Shown: piece by piece, positions 33,798 to 41,395 of the stretch
Position numbering within the stretch: the stretch's first letter is position 1
How the letters are laid out: every line of letters begins with the position of its first letter
From: DATEDA01 sp963754305
GTDB taxonomy: Bacteria; Pseudomonadota; Gammaproteobacteria; Burkholderiales; SG8-39
NCBI GenBank assembly: GCA_963754305.1
Contig: CAVWFR010000010.1
Span: forward strand, 186,001 to 250,000
Length of the DNA: 64,000 nucleotides
Direction: 5' to 3'
Program-made: the position numbers and the translations under genes
Notes under the pieces: generated by a model
Database searches by the model: none
What the model was told of the DNA's origin: nothing
The model's input: the letters and a program-made list of their open reading frames with translations, nothing else

Positions 33798-34247
33798 AAT
33801 CGTCACCTTTCAAGATAGAAGTTGAGGAAGGATTGCGTCCGGCTTCGATCGTGACGGATTCGACTTGGATCGCGGCGAAGAAGCGGAAACGCCGGCGAAG
33901 CTTGCCATCATGCCCGGCGGTGGAAAATACGACTGAAACGCTAGGACGAAAGCCGAGCGCTGTTCGTCCATCGTTTTCTTCGTACTCATTTTGTCCGGCC
34001 CTGGACGTTCATTCCGCCTAATGACGTTGTCGTTTTGCCTAGGTCATGCGGCGGATTTCATCTTTGTCAACGGTGTCTGGCGGCGCCAGACACCGTCCCT
34101 CTTCGACCCCGACCAGCACAATGCCCCCGGGGGGAGTCGGTGAATTCGTCACATCCGCCTGGGTAAGAGTACGGCCCGTGCTCCTCCCGCCGGACCTACC
34201 CTGCGGGCAGAGCTGGATCGGCCAGCCGGACCAAGGAGGATGTCGTC
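33798..34247. other. Gap of 450 bases without a gene, holding one palindrome
   Basis: No frame here has a family match or ribosome site. The stretch is more AT-rich and lacks third-position GC bias. It contains the 27-base palindrome at 34070-34096, the Shine-Dalgarno of the 34248 gene at its right end, and the promoter region of the 33489-33797 gene at its left end. Confidence 0.5.
34070..34096. repeat. Perfect 27-base palindrome
   Basis: Two exact 13-base arms (ACGGTGTCTGGCG and its complement) flank a single central G. A hairpin of this kind has almost no loop, and no T-run follows on either strand. The core GGTGTCTGG/CCAGACACC looks like a mobile or REP-type unit rather than an operator, but this is inference. 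Confidence 0.7.
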
Positions 34248-34511
34248 ATGACGAGGACCTTGCCGAAAGGGCACGTCTCGTGTCTATCGAACGCGTTCCG
34301 GTATACGCCCGCCGCGGACACGAATGTCGCGAAGACTTTCGCACGGATCAATAGGGAGCTGACGGTAAGAGATGCGCGCTGCCTCGGCATGCGGGAGCCA
34401 ATCGAGCGCCAGCCCGTGCGCAGGCCCTTTCCTATCGAGACCGTTGAATCAGCGCGTCGTCTGCTGCGCGCGGGTGGGCTTCGGCTGACACCGGATCTCG
34501 TTCACCTGTAG
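34248..34511 (+). CDS. Small hypothetical protein (87 residues)
   Basis: I do not recognise this basic 87-residue protein. It begins MTRTLPKGHVSCLSNAFRY, contains AADTNVAKTFARINREL (a helix that recurs in my recollection of small betaproteobacterial proteins) and ends RAGGLRLTPDLVHL. AAGGAGGA lies seven bases before the ATG, a strong site that is the main support. No signal peptide or membrane span is visible. Codon usage is less GC-biased than in flanking genes, so it could be degraded or recently acquired. It converges with the third Bug gene. Confidence 0.5.
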   Translation: MTRTLPKGHVSCLSNAFRYTPAADTNVAKTFARINRELTVRDARCLGMREPIERQPVRRPFPIETVESARRLLRAGGLRLTPDLVHL

Positions 34512-34576
34512 GCGCTGCTTTGGTCGGTTCGCCGGCGCTGGTCGTGCCGGATCCACGCCGAGCCTGACAAGCTGCT

Positions 34577-35542
34577 TCACTCCGGCTGGAGCCCCGCCGC
34601 CTTCACCACCCGCGCGGTGTTCGCGATGTCCTGCTCGAGAAACCGGCGGAACTCGTCCGGAGAAGTCACGACCCCCTCCGCGCCTTGTGCCGCGAACCCT
34701 TCCTTCAGCGCCGGGCTCGCGGCCGCCTTCACGAGCGCGGCGTGCAGCTTGTCAACGACGGGTTTTGGCGTCGCTTTCGGTGCGAGCAATCCGGCCCAGC
34801 CGCTGTAGTCGTAGCCGGGCACTGTCTCCGCCACCGCCGGAATGTCCCCGAAGAGCGGCGCGCGCTGCGGCATGCTGTGCGCGATCGCCCGGAGGCGCCC
34901 GGACTTCACGAGCGACATCGCCGCCGGCGCCGGGGCGATGGTCCAGTGCGATTCGCCCGCGACGACCGAGCCGACCGACGGGCCGCCGCCCTTGTACGGC
35001 ACGTGCAACGACTCGAAGTCGCCCATGACCATCAGGAGCACGCCGCCGAGATGGCTCGCCGCGCCCGGGCCCGCCGACGCCATGTTGACCTTGCCCTTGT
35101 TCGCGCGCGAGTACTCGATCAGTTCTTTCACGTTCGCGATCGGGAGCGCGGGGTTGACCACGAGCACGTTCGGCATCACGGCGACGAGCGAAACGAAAGC
35201 GAAGTCGTTCAGCGGGTCGTAGGGAATCGTCTTCTGGAGCAAGGGCGCGATCGACATTCCGCTCGCTGACGCGAAGAGCAACGTGTAACCGTCCGGAATG
35301 GCGGTTTTCGCGGTCTCGATCCCGATCGCCCCGGCCGCGCCGGCGCGATTCTCGATCACGATCGTCTGTCCGAGCACTTCGCCGAGGCGCACGCCGATGA
35401 GGCGGCCCACGGTGTCGATCGAGCTGCCGGGCGCGTTCGGCATGATCAACCGGATCGGCCGGGTCGGATAGTCCTGAGCGACCGCCGACGCCGTGGGGAG
35501 CGCGAGTGAGAGTGCGAAAGCGGCGTGGCGTATCAGTTTCAT
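34577..35542 (-). CDS. Bug/TctC periplasmic substrate-binding protein (3)
   Basis: This 321-residue exported protein has a signal peptide ending SAVAQ, then DYPTRPIRLIMPNAPGSSIDT, IENRAGAAGAIG as the ligand-carboxylate loop, AIPDGYTLLFASASG, and VPYKGGGPSVGSVVAG. Two ATG codons overlap at 35545 and 35542. I prefer 35542 because AAGGGAG is then at better spacing. It stands alone, transcribed away from htpG, and no TctA/TctB or catabolic genes flank it. The ligand is unknown. Confidence 0.9.
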   Translation of the reverse strand: MKLIRHAAFALSLALPTASAVAQDYPTRPIRLIMPNAPGSSIDTVGRLIGVRLGEVLGQTIVIENRAGAAGAIGIETAKTAIPDGYTLLFASASGMSIAPLLQKTIPYDPLNDFAFVSLVAVMPNVLVVNPALPIANVKELIEYSRANKGKVNMASAGPGAASHLGGVLLMVMGDFESLHVPYKGGGPSVGSVVAGESHWTIAPAPAAMSLVKSGRLRAIAHSMPQRAPLFGDIPAVAETVPGYDYSGWAGLLAPKATPKPVVDKLHAALVKAAASPALKEGFAAQGAEGVVTSPDEFRRFLEQDIANTARVVKAAGLQPE

Positions 35543-35600
35543 CATGCGCTCCCTTGGCGCAACCGGGACGTCCGCTCGGCCTCGGCGAGCCGCTCGCAAT

Positions 35601-35642
35601 CCCGTGTGTGGACGCCCGTGTGTGGACGCCCGTGTGTGGAGC
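35601..35642. repeat. Three 14-base tandem repeats
   Basis: CCCGTGTGTGGACG occurs at 35601-35614 and 35615-35628. A third copy at 35629-35642 ends GAGC. They lie in the 430-base region between the Bug gene and htpG, where no coding frame is convincing. Confidence 0.8.
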
Positions 35643-35912
35643 CCATTGGTCGATGCGAGTCGGCGGCCATTTCAGTCGTCCGGCGTGCCGACCGGGTACG
35701 AGACCTGCCGATACCTCGGTGGTGCACTCCGGGCTTGCGCCGAACGGGAATCAAATAGGCGAATACCCCACCTACGGCTCCCGCCCACGCGAGGCCCGGA
35801 TTATCGCCGTGGGCGCGGCAAGCCGCTCGACGCCAAGAACCGCGCGGCGAGATCGAACGCCGAACCCCGCCGCGGTAGGGGTGAGGCGGGGTGGATTCCA
35901 ATCGACGCAGGG

Positions 35913-35941
35913 CTTGATCCCGGGCGTTCGAAGCCCTATTT
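35913..35941 (+). promoter_or_regulatory. Heat-shock (sigma-32-like) promoter of htpG
   Basis: CTTGATC (35913-35919), a 14-base spacer and CCCTATTT (35934-35941) resemble the sigma-32 consensus CTTGAAA and CCCCATNT at normal spacing. The htpG start codon is 32 bases downstream. The rest of the gap from 35543 holds the tandem repeats and nothing else I can support. Confidence 0.55.
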
Positions 35942-35972
35942 TCCACGGATCGATGCCGCACGGGAGAAACGC

Positions 35973-37895
35973 GTGACCGCCGTGAAGGAGACGCTCGGCT
36001 TCCAGGCCGAGGTGAAGCAGCTCCTGCACCTGATGGTGCACTCGCTGTACAGCAACAAGGAGATCTTCCTGCGCGAGCTCGTCTCGAACGCTTCCGACGC
36101 GTGCGACAAGCTGCGCTTCGAGGCGATCGCGAACCCCGGTCTCTACGAGTCCGACGGCGAGCTGAAGATCCGGGTGTCGTTCGACAAGGCGTCCAGAACC
36201 ATCACCGTCTCGGACAACGGCATCGGGATGTCGCGCGAGGAGGTGATCGCGAACATCGGGACGATCGCCAAGTCCGGCACGCGCGAGTTCCTCGCCACGC
36301 TGACCGGCGACCAGGCGCAGGATGCGCGGCTGATCGGGCAGTTCGGGGTCGGGTTCTACTCGTCGTTCATCGTCGCGGACAGGGTCACCCTGCTCACGCG
36401 GCGCGCGGGCGCGCCGGCGGGCGAAGGCGTGCGCTGGGAGTCCGACGGCACCGGCGAGTACACGATCGAGGCGGTCGAGAAGGCGAGCCGCGGCACCGAC
36501 GTCGTCCTGCACCTGCGGGAGGGCGAGGACGAGCTGGCATCGGATTCGCGCCTGAAGGCGATCCTGCGCAAGTACTCCGACCACATCGCGATCCCGATCG
36601 TGATGCAGAAGCTCGAGTGGTCGGAGGAGAAGAAGGAGACGGTCGGCACCGGGCTCGAGGAAACGGTCAATCAGGCGAGCGCGCTCTGGGCGCGGCCGAA
36701 GAGCGAGATCACGGACGAGCAGTACCAGGAGTTCTACAAGCACGTCGCGCACGACTTCGACTCGCCGCTCACCTGGACCCACAACCGGGTCGAGGGGCGC
36801 CAGGAGTACACGCAGCTCCTCTACATTCCCGCGCGGGCGCCGTTCGACCTCTGGGACCGCAACCACCGCCGCGGGTTGAAGCTCTACGTGAAACGCGTCT
36901 TCATCATGGACGATGCCGAGCACTTGCTGCCGGCCTACTTGCGCTTCGTCCGCGGGGTGGTCGACTCGAACGACCTGCCGCTCAACGTGTCGCGCGAGAT
37001 CCTCCAGGAGAGCCGCGACGTCGAGGCGATCCGGTCGGGGTGCGCGCGGCGGGTGCTGCAGCTGCTCGAGGACCTGGTCGCGAACGACAAGGACAAGTAC
37101 ACCACGTTCTGGCTCCAGTTCGGGCGCGTGCTGAAAGAAGGAATGGGCGAAGACTCTTCGAATCGCGAGCGCATCGCGAAGCTCGTGCGCTTCGCCTCGA
37201 CTCATGCCGACAGCGCCGACCAGAGCGTGTCGCTCGCCGACTACGTCGCACGCATGAAGGAGGGGCAGGGGAAGATCTACTACGTGACCGCCGACACGTT
37301 CGCCGCGGCGAAGTCGAGCCCGCATCTCGAAGTGTTCCGCCAGAAAAGCGTCGAGGTGCTGTTGCTCTCGGACCGGGTCGACGAATGGGTGGTGGCGCAC
37401 CTGCCCGAGTTCGAAGGCAAGCCGCTCGTTTCGGTCACGCGTGGGGATCTGGATCTCGGCACGCTCGAGTCGGAAGCCGAGCGCGACGCGGTGCGCAAGC
37501 AGGCCGACGCATCGCGGGACCTCGTCGGGCGGATCAAGCAGGCGCTCGGCGAAAGAGTCAAGGACGTCCGGACCACCGCCCGGCTCACCGCTTCGCCCGC
37601 GTGCCTCGTCGCCGACGAGCACGATCCGGGCGCGAACCTGCAGCGCATCCTCAAGTCGGTCGGACAGGATGTCCCGAGCTTCGCGCCGATCCTCGAGATC
37701 AATCCCGGGCACCCCATGGTCGAGCGGCTCAAGCAGGAGGACAAGCGGTTCGCAGAGTGGGCGGCACTGCTGCTCGACCAGGCGCTGCTCGCGGAGGGCG
37801 GGCAGCTCGAGGACCCGGCCGGGTTCGTGAAGCGGATGAACGAACTGATGCTCGATCTGGCGGGCGGTGGTGGGCGGATCTGGACGCCGGGCTGA
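35973..37895 (+). CDS. htpG: Hsp90-family chaperone HtpG
   Basis: The 640-residue chaperone has the GHKL ATPase domain (about 1-230: YSNKEIFLRELVSNASDACDKLRF, DNGIGMSREEV, GTIAKSGTREF, GQFGVGFYSSFIVADRV), a middle client-binding domain, and a C-terminal dimerisation domain. All nucleotide-binding motifs are intact and length fits the family. The GTG start at 35973 is six bases after GGGAG. A heat-shock-like promoter lies 32 bases upstream. The longer upstream frame runs through tandem repeats and is not coding. The next gene, a histone-deacetylase homologue, starts 14 bases after its stop. Confidence 0.96.
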   Translation: MTAVKETLGFQAEVKQLLHLMVHSLYSNKEIFLRELVSNASDACDKLRFEAIANPGLYESDGELKIRVSFDKASRTITVSDNGIGMSREEVIANIGTIAKSGTREFLATLTGDQAQDARLIGQFGVGFYSSFIVADRVTLLTRRAGAPAGEGVRWESDGTGEYTIEAVEKASRGTDVVLHLREGEDELASDSRLKAILRKYSDHIAIPIVMQKLEWSEEKKETVGTGLEETVNQASALWARPKSEITDEQYQEFYKHVAHDFDSPLTWTHNRVEGRQEYTQLLYIPARAPFDLWDRNHRRGLKLYVKRVFIMDDAEHLLPAYLRFVRGVVDSNDLPLNVSREILQESRDVEAIRSGCARRVLQLLEDLVANDKDKYTTFWLQFGRVLKEGMGEDSSNRERIAKLVRFASTHADSADQSVSLADYVARMKEGQGKIYYVTADTFAAAKSSPHLEVFRQKSVEVLLLSDRVDEWVVAHLPEFEGKPLVSVTRGDLDLGTLESEAERDAVRKQADASRDLVGRIKQALGERVKDVRTTARLTASPACLVADEHDPGANLQRILKSVGQDVPSFAPILEINPGHPMVERLKQEDKRFAEWAALLLDQALLAEGGQLEDPAGFVKRMNELMLDLAGGGGRIWTPG

Positions 37896-37909
37896 CTCGG
37901 TATCCCCGC

Positions 37910-38800
37910 GTGCAGATCTTCTACTCCGATCACTACGTCCTGCCGCTGCCGCCCGGCCATCGCTTCCCGATGAGCAAGTACGCGCGGCTGCGCGGCCGCG
38001 TGCTGGAGAGCGAGTTCGCCGCTCGCTGCCGTGTGGCGCCTGCGGCGCGCGACGAGGAGATCGTGCTGGCGCATTGTCCCGACTACCTGCGCCGCGTCGC
38101 CGAAGGCACGCTCAGCGCCGGCGAGCAGCGCGCGATCGGGTTTCCATGGACGCCGCAGATGGTGGAGCGGTCGCGCCGCACGAGCGGCGCGACGCTCGCC
38201 GCGGCGCGTGCCGCGCTGGACGAGGGGGTCGCGGTGAACCTCGCCGGCGGGACCCACCACGCGTTCCGCGACCGCGGCGAGGGGTTCTGCGTGCTGAACG
38301 ACAGCGCGATCGCGGTGCGGGTGCTGCAGGCCGCGGGACTCGTCCGGCGCGCGGTGGTCATCGACTGCGATGTCCACCAGGGCAACGGCACGGCGTCGAT
38401 TTTCCGCGACGACCCGGACGTGTTCACGTTCTCGATCCACGGCGCGAACAACTTCCCGTTCGCGAAAGAGCGAGGCGATTTGGACGTCGAGCTGCCCGAC
38501 GGCACCGACGACCGCCGCTACCTCGACGCGCTCATGCAAGCGTTGGGGGAAGCGTTCGCGCGCTCGCGGCCCGAGCTCGCGATCTACCTCGCCGGAGCCG
38601 ACCCCTACTACGACGACCGGCTCGGGCGGCTCGCGCTAACGAAGCAGGGGCTCCTCAACCGCGACCGGCTGGTGTTTGCGGCGTGCGCAACGGCGGGCGT
38701 GCCGGTGGCGGTGACGATGGCGGGCGGCTATGCGCGCGATGTCGACGACACCGTCGAGATCCATTGCAACACGGTCGAAACCGCTGCGTGGTTCAGCTGA
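37910..38800 (+). CDS. Histone deacetylase-family hydrolase (class II-like)
   Basis: This 296-residue zinc hydrolase removes acyl groups from amines (acetyl-lysine, acetylpolyamines). Catalytic residues are all visible: tandem His116-His117 (GGTHHAF), zinc ligands Asp154 and His156 (DCDVHQGNGT), Asp231 (AGADPYYDD), and a GGY tyrosine near the end (MAGGYARD). Opening IFYSDHYVLPLPPGHRFPM matches bacterial members. A GTG at 37910 is the only reasonable start. It shares the htpG transcript with 14 bases between genes and probably the same heat-shock promoter. Hsp90 is a known deacetylase client in eukaryotes, so deacetylation of HtpG is a testable idea and not shown here. Confidence 0.92.
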   Translation: MQIFYSDHYVLPLPPGHRFPMSKYARLRGRVLESEFAARCRVAPAARDEEIVLAHCPDYLRRVAEGTLSAGEQRAIGFPWTPQMVERSRRTSGATLAAARAALDEGVAVNLAGGTHHAFRDRGEGFCVLNDSAIAVRVLQAAGLVRRAVVIDCDVHQGNGTASIFRDDPDVFTFSIHGANNFPFAKERGDLDVELPDGTDDRRYLDALMQALGEAFARSRPELAIYLAGADPYYDDRLGRLALTKQGLLNRDRLVFAACATAGVPVAVTMAGGYARDVDDTVEIHCNTVETAAWFS

Positions 38801-38821
38801 ACCTTCGGCTCATCGGTTCAG
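38790..38821. terminator. Palindrome at convergent gene ends
   Basis: GGTTCAG-CTGAACC (38790-38803) is a perfect 14-base palindrome, and GGTTCAG recurs at 38815-38821, so two alternative hairpins can form. The site spans the stop codon of the deacetylase gene and is followed by TTTG. It may end transcription of htpG and the deacetylase gene, or shape the mRNA 3' end. Confidence 0.4.
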
Positions 38822-38878
38822 TTTGACCGCCCCTCGCTCGCCGACGGACGGTGGCGTCGCCTTGCCAGGCCTCGCCGC

Positions 38879-39382
38879 TCAGACCTGGGCGAGCATGGCC
38901 TCCGCGGCGGACACCTCGAACTTGCCGGGCGCCTCGACGTTGAGCTGTTTCACCACGCCGTCCTGCACCAGCATCGAGTAGCGCGTCGACCGAACGCCCA
39001 TGTTGCGCGCCGTCAGGTCGAGCTCGAGGCCGAGCTTCTTCGTGAATTCCGCACTGCCGTCGGCCATCATGCGTACCTTGCCCGCGGCCTTCTGGTCGCG
39101 CATCCATGCCGCCATCACGAAAGCGTCGTTGACCGAGATGCACCAGATCTCGTCGACCCCCTTCTTCTTGAGGGCGTCGAAGTTGGCGATATAGCTCGGG
39201 ACGTGCTTGGCCGAGCAGGTGGGGGTGAAGGCGCCCGGAAGCCCGAAGATCACGATCTTCTTGCCCTTCACGAGCTCCTGTACGTTGAGTTCCTTCGGGT
39301 TCATCGGGCAGCCCTGCGCGTCGAACTCGACGGTTTCGGTCAACCTGCCCTCGGGCAGGCGGTCGCCGACTTTGATGGCCAT
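38879..39382 (-). CDS. Peroxiredoxin, Prx5 type
   Basis: The 167-residue thiol peroxidase reduces hydrogen and alkyl peroxides. The peroxidatic Cys56 lies in GLPGAFTPTCSAKH, and the Arg that activates it is in MGVRSTRYSMLVQDG. The N-terminal DRLPEGRLTETV and the VNDAFVMAAWMRDQKA helix fit the Prx5 group. A second Cys at 25 (QGCPMN) and one near 80 (WCISVND) could resolve it, but which does is not clear. It is cytoplasmic and stands alone, divergent from the GspE-type ATPase gene. Confidence 0.92.
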   Translation of the reverse strand: MAIKVGDRLPEGRLTETVEFDAQGCPMNPKELNVQELVKGKKIVIFGLPGAFTPTCSAKHVPSYIANFDALKKKGVDEIWCISVNDAFVMAAWMRDQKAAGKVRMMADGSAEFTKKLGLELDLTARNMGVRSTRYSMLVQDGVVKQLNVEAPGKFEVSAAEAMLAQV

Positions 39383-39410
39383 TGGTCAGTCTCCTAGCTG
39401 GTTCCTCACG

Positions 39411-39433
39411 ATACGAGGGGGCATGCCCCTCGT
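39411..39433. repeat. CACGAGGGG-type hairpin repeat, intergenic copy
   Basis: ACGAGGGG (39413-39420), a five-base GCATG loop and CCCCTCGT (39426-39433) form a perfect eight-base-pair hairpin, followed by GCTTCCCGAACC. A related sequence follows amt at 56659. It lies between the divergent peroxiredoxin and ATPase genes. Confidence 0.65.
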
Positions 39434-39526
39434 GCTTCCCGAACCGTTCGCTGGATGCGGGGGAGCCCGAGCATCGCCGATGTCTCCGGGGAAGTCAAAA
39501 CGTCACTAGAAATCAGTCAGAAGCCG

Positions 39527-39555
39527 TTGAGAGACAACGAGTTTGTGGCTATAGT
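39527..39555 (+). promoter_or_regulatory. Promoter of the GspE-type ATPase gene
   Basis: TTGAGA (39527-39532), a 17-base spacer and TATAGT (39550-39555) match the sigma-70 consensus at five of six positions each. The ATG is 28 bases downstream, leaving a short leader. Confidence 0.6.
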
Positions 39556-39582
39556 CAAACGTTACACTCAAGGCCGACCCGG

Positions 39583-41388
39583 ATGCCGGTTGCCGCCGTC
39601 TCGAACGAAGAACGACGTCTGACCTTGCCACAGGTGGTCAACGACCTGATCGCGGACGGCCTGGTGCCGCGCGAGGACGCCGAGCGGCTGACCGCCGAGC
39701 GCAGGGCGCACAAGGCGGGCGTGCTGCACCCGCTGGTCGCGATCGCCGACCAGAAGTGGCGCTCGACGAAGGCGCCCCATCGCCTTCTCACGCTCGAGGC
39801 GCTGACCGAGTGGTATGCGGCGAAGGCCGGGCTGCGGTACTACCACATCGACCCGCTCAAGATCAACTTCGCCGGCGTGACCGAGATCATGTCGAGCGCC
39901 TACGCCGAGCGCTTCAAGATCCTCCCGGTCGAGGTCAACCAGAAGCGGGCGATCATCGCCACCGCCGAGCCGTACACCCGAGAGTGGGAAACCGAGCTGA
40001 AGCGCGTCCACCGCCTCGAGATCGAGCGCGTGTTCGCCAACCCGCTCGACATCCAGCGCTACATCGTGGAGTTCTACAACCTCGCGCGATCGGTCAAGGG
40101 CGCGAAAGGCACCGCCGAGGCGCGCTCGGGCCTGTCCAACTTCGAGCAGCTCGTCGAGCTCGGCAAGGCGAACCGCCAGCTCGACGCCAACGACCAGCAC
40201 ATCGTCAACATCGTCGATTGGTTGTGGCAGTACGCGTTCGACCAGCGCGCGAGCGACATCCACATCGAGCCGCGCCGCGAGGTGGGGGTGGTGCGGTTTC
40301 GCATCGACGGCGTGCTGCACAACGTCTACCAGCTGCCCGCGCCGGTGATTGCGGCCATGACGAGCCGCATCAAGATCCTCGGGCGCATGGACGTCGTCGA
40401 GAAGCGGCGTCCCCAGGACGGCCGCATCAAGACGCGCGCGGCGGAAGGCCAGGAGGTGGAGCTCCGCCTTTCGACGCTGCCGACCGCCTTCGGCGAGAAG
40501 CTGGTGATGCGGATCTTCGACCCGGAGGTGCTGGTCAAGGACTTCACCGAGCTCGGCTTCTCCGAGGAAGACCAGGGCCGCTGGGGCGAGATGACCTCCA
40601 AGCCGCACGGGATCATCCTCGTGACCGGTCCCACCGGTTCGGGCAAGACGACGACGCTGTACTCGACGCTGAAAACGCTCGCCACGCCGGACGTGAACGT
40701 GTGCACGATCGAGGATCCGATCGAGATGATCGAGCCGGCGTTCAACCAAATGCAGGTGCAGGCGGCGATCGACCTCAACTTCCCCGAGGGCGTTCGCGCG
40801 CTGATGCGGCAGGACCCCGACATCATCATGATCGGCGAGATCCGCGACCTGCAGACCGCCGAGATGGCGATCCAGGCGGCGCTCACCGGCCACCTCGTGC
40901 TCTCGACGCTGCACACGAACGACGCGGCGAGCGCGGTCACGCGGATGCTCGATCTCGGCGTGCCCCCGTATCTCCTCAACGCGACGGTGCTCGGCGTGAT
41001 GGCGCAGCGGCTCGTGCGGACGCTCTGCCCGCACTGCAAGCACAAGGTGCCGTACGGCGAGGACCGCGCGGACGACATGGCCTGGGAGGAGCTCGTCACG
41101 CCGTGGAAGGCGCGGGCGCCGAGCCGGGTCTACAAGGCGGTGGGCTGCCTCGAGTGCCGCATGACCGGCTATCGCGGCCGCAGCGGTCTCTACGAGGTGA
41201 TGCTGCTCACCCCCGGGATCAAGCGTCTCATCAGCACGACCCCGGATCTCGGCAAGATGCGCGAGCAGGCGTACAAGGAGGGGATGAAGTCCTTGCGCAT
41301 CAGCGGCGCGATGAAGGTCGCGGCGGGGACGACGACGCTGGAGGAAGTGCTCAAGGTCGCGCCCCCCCACCAGCACGAGGGGGCATGA
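39583..41388 (+). CDS. GspE/PilB-family secretion ATPase
   Basis: This 601-residue hexameric ATPase belongs to the type II secretion / type IV pilus assembly class. An N-terminal MshEN-like region (about 15-160) precedes an N2-like domain and the RecA-like core: Walker A GPTGSGKTT at about 349, DPDIIMIGEIRD as Walker B, STLHTNDAASAV as the His box. A C4 zinc motif is formed by CPHCKH and CLECRM. The MshEN stretch lacks the RLG that contacts c-di-GMP in MshE-type proteins, which may weaken ligand binding. Start at the ATG at 39583. The downstream gene is a c-di-GMP enzyme seven bases away. No other pilus or secretion gene is in the window. Confidence 0.92.
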   Translation: MPVAAVSNEERRLTLPQVVNDLIADGLVPREDAERLTAERRAHKAGVLHPLVAIADQKWRSTKAPHRLLTLEALTEWYAAKAGLRYYHIDPLKINFAGVTEIMSSAYAERFKILPVEVNQKRAIIATAEPYTREWETELKRVHRLEIERVFANPLDIQRYIVEFYNLARSVKGAKGTAEARSGLSNFEQLVELGKANRQLDANDQHIVNIVDWLWQYAFDQRASDIHIEPRREVGVVRFRIDGVLHNVYQLPAPVIAAMTSRIKILGRMDVVEKRRPQDGRIKTRAAEGQEVELRLSTLPTAFGEKLVMRIFDPEVLVKDFTELGFSEEDQGRWGEMTSKPHGIILVTGPTGSGKTTTLYSTLKTLATPDVNVCTIEDPIEMIEPAFNQMQVQAAIDLNFPEGVRALMRQDPDIIMIGEIRDLQTAEMAIQAALTGHLVLSTLHTNDAASAVTRMLDLGVPPYLLNATVLGVMAQRLVRTLCPHCKHKVPYGEDRADDMAWEELVTPWKARAPSRVYKAVGCLECRMTGYRGRSGLYEVMLLTPGIKRLISTTPDLGKMREQAYKEGMKSLRISGAMKVAAGTTTLEEVLKVAPPHQHEGA

Positions 41389-41395
41389 CAGGCGA

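Noticed and set aside
35493..35972. An N-terminal extension of HtpG of about 160 residues
   Set aside because: The upstream frame passes through tandem repeats and a heat-shock-like promoter, has no family match, and a GTG with a good ribosome site begins the standard HtpG sequence at 35973.
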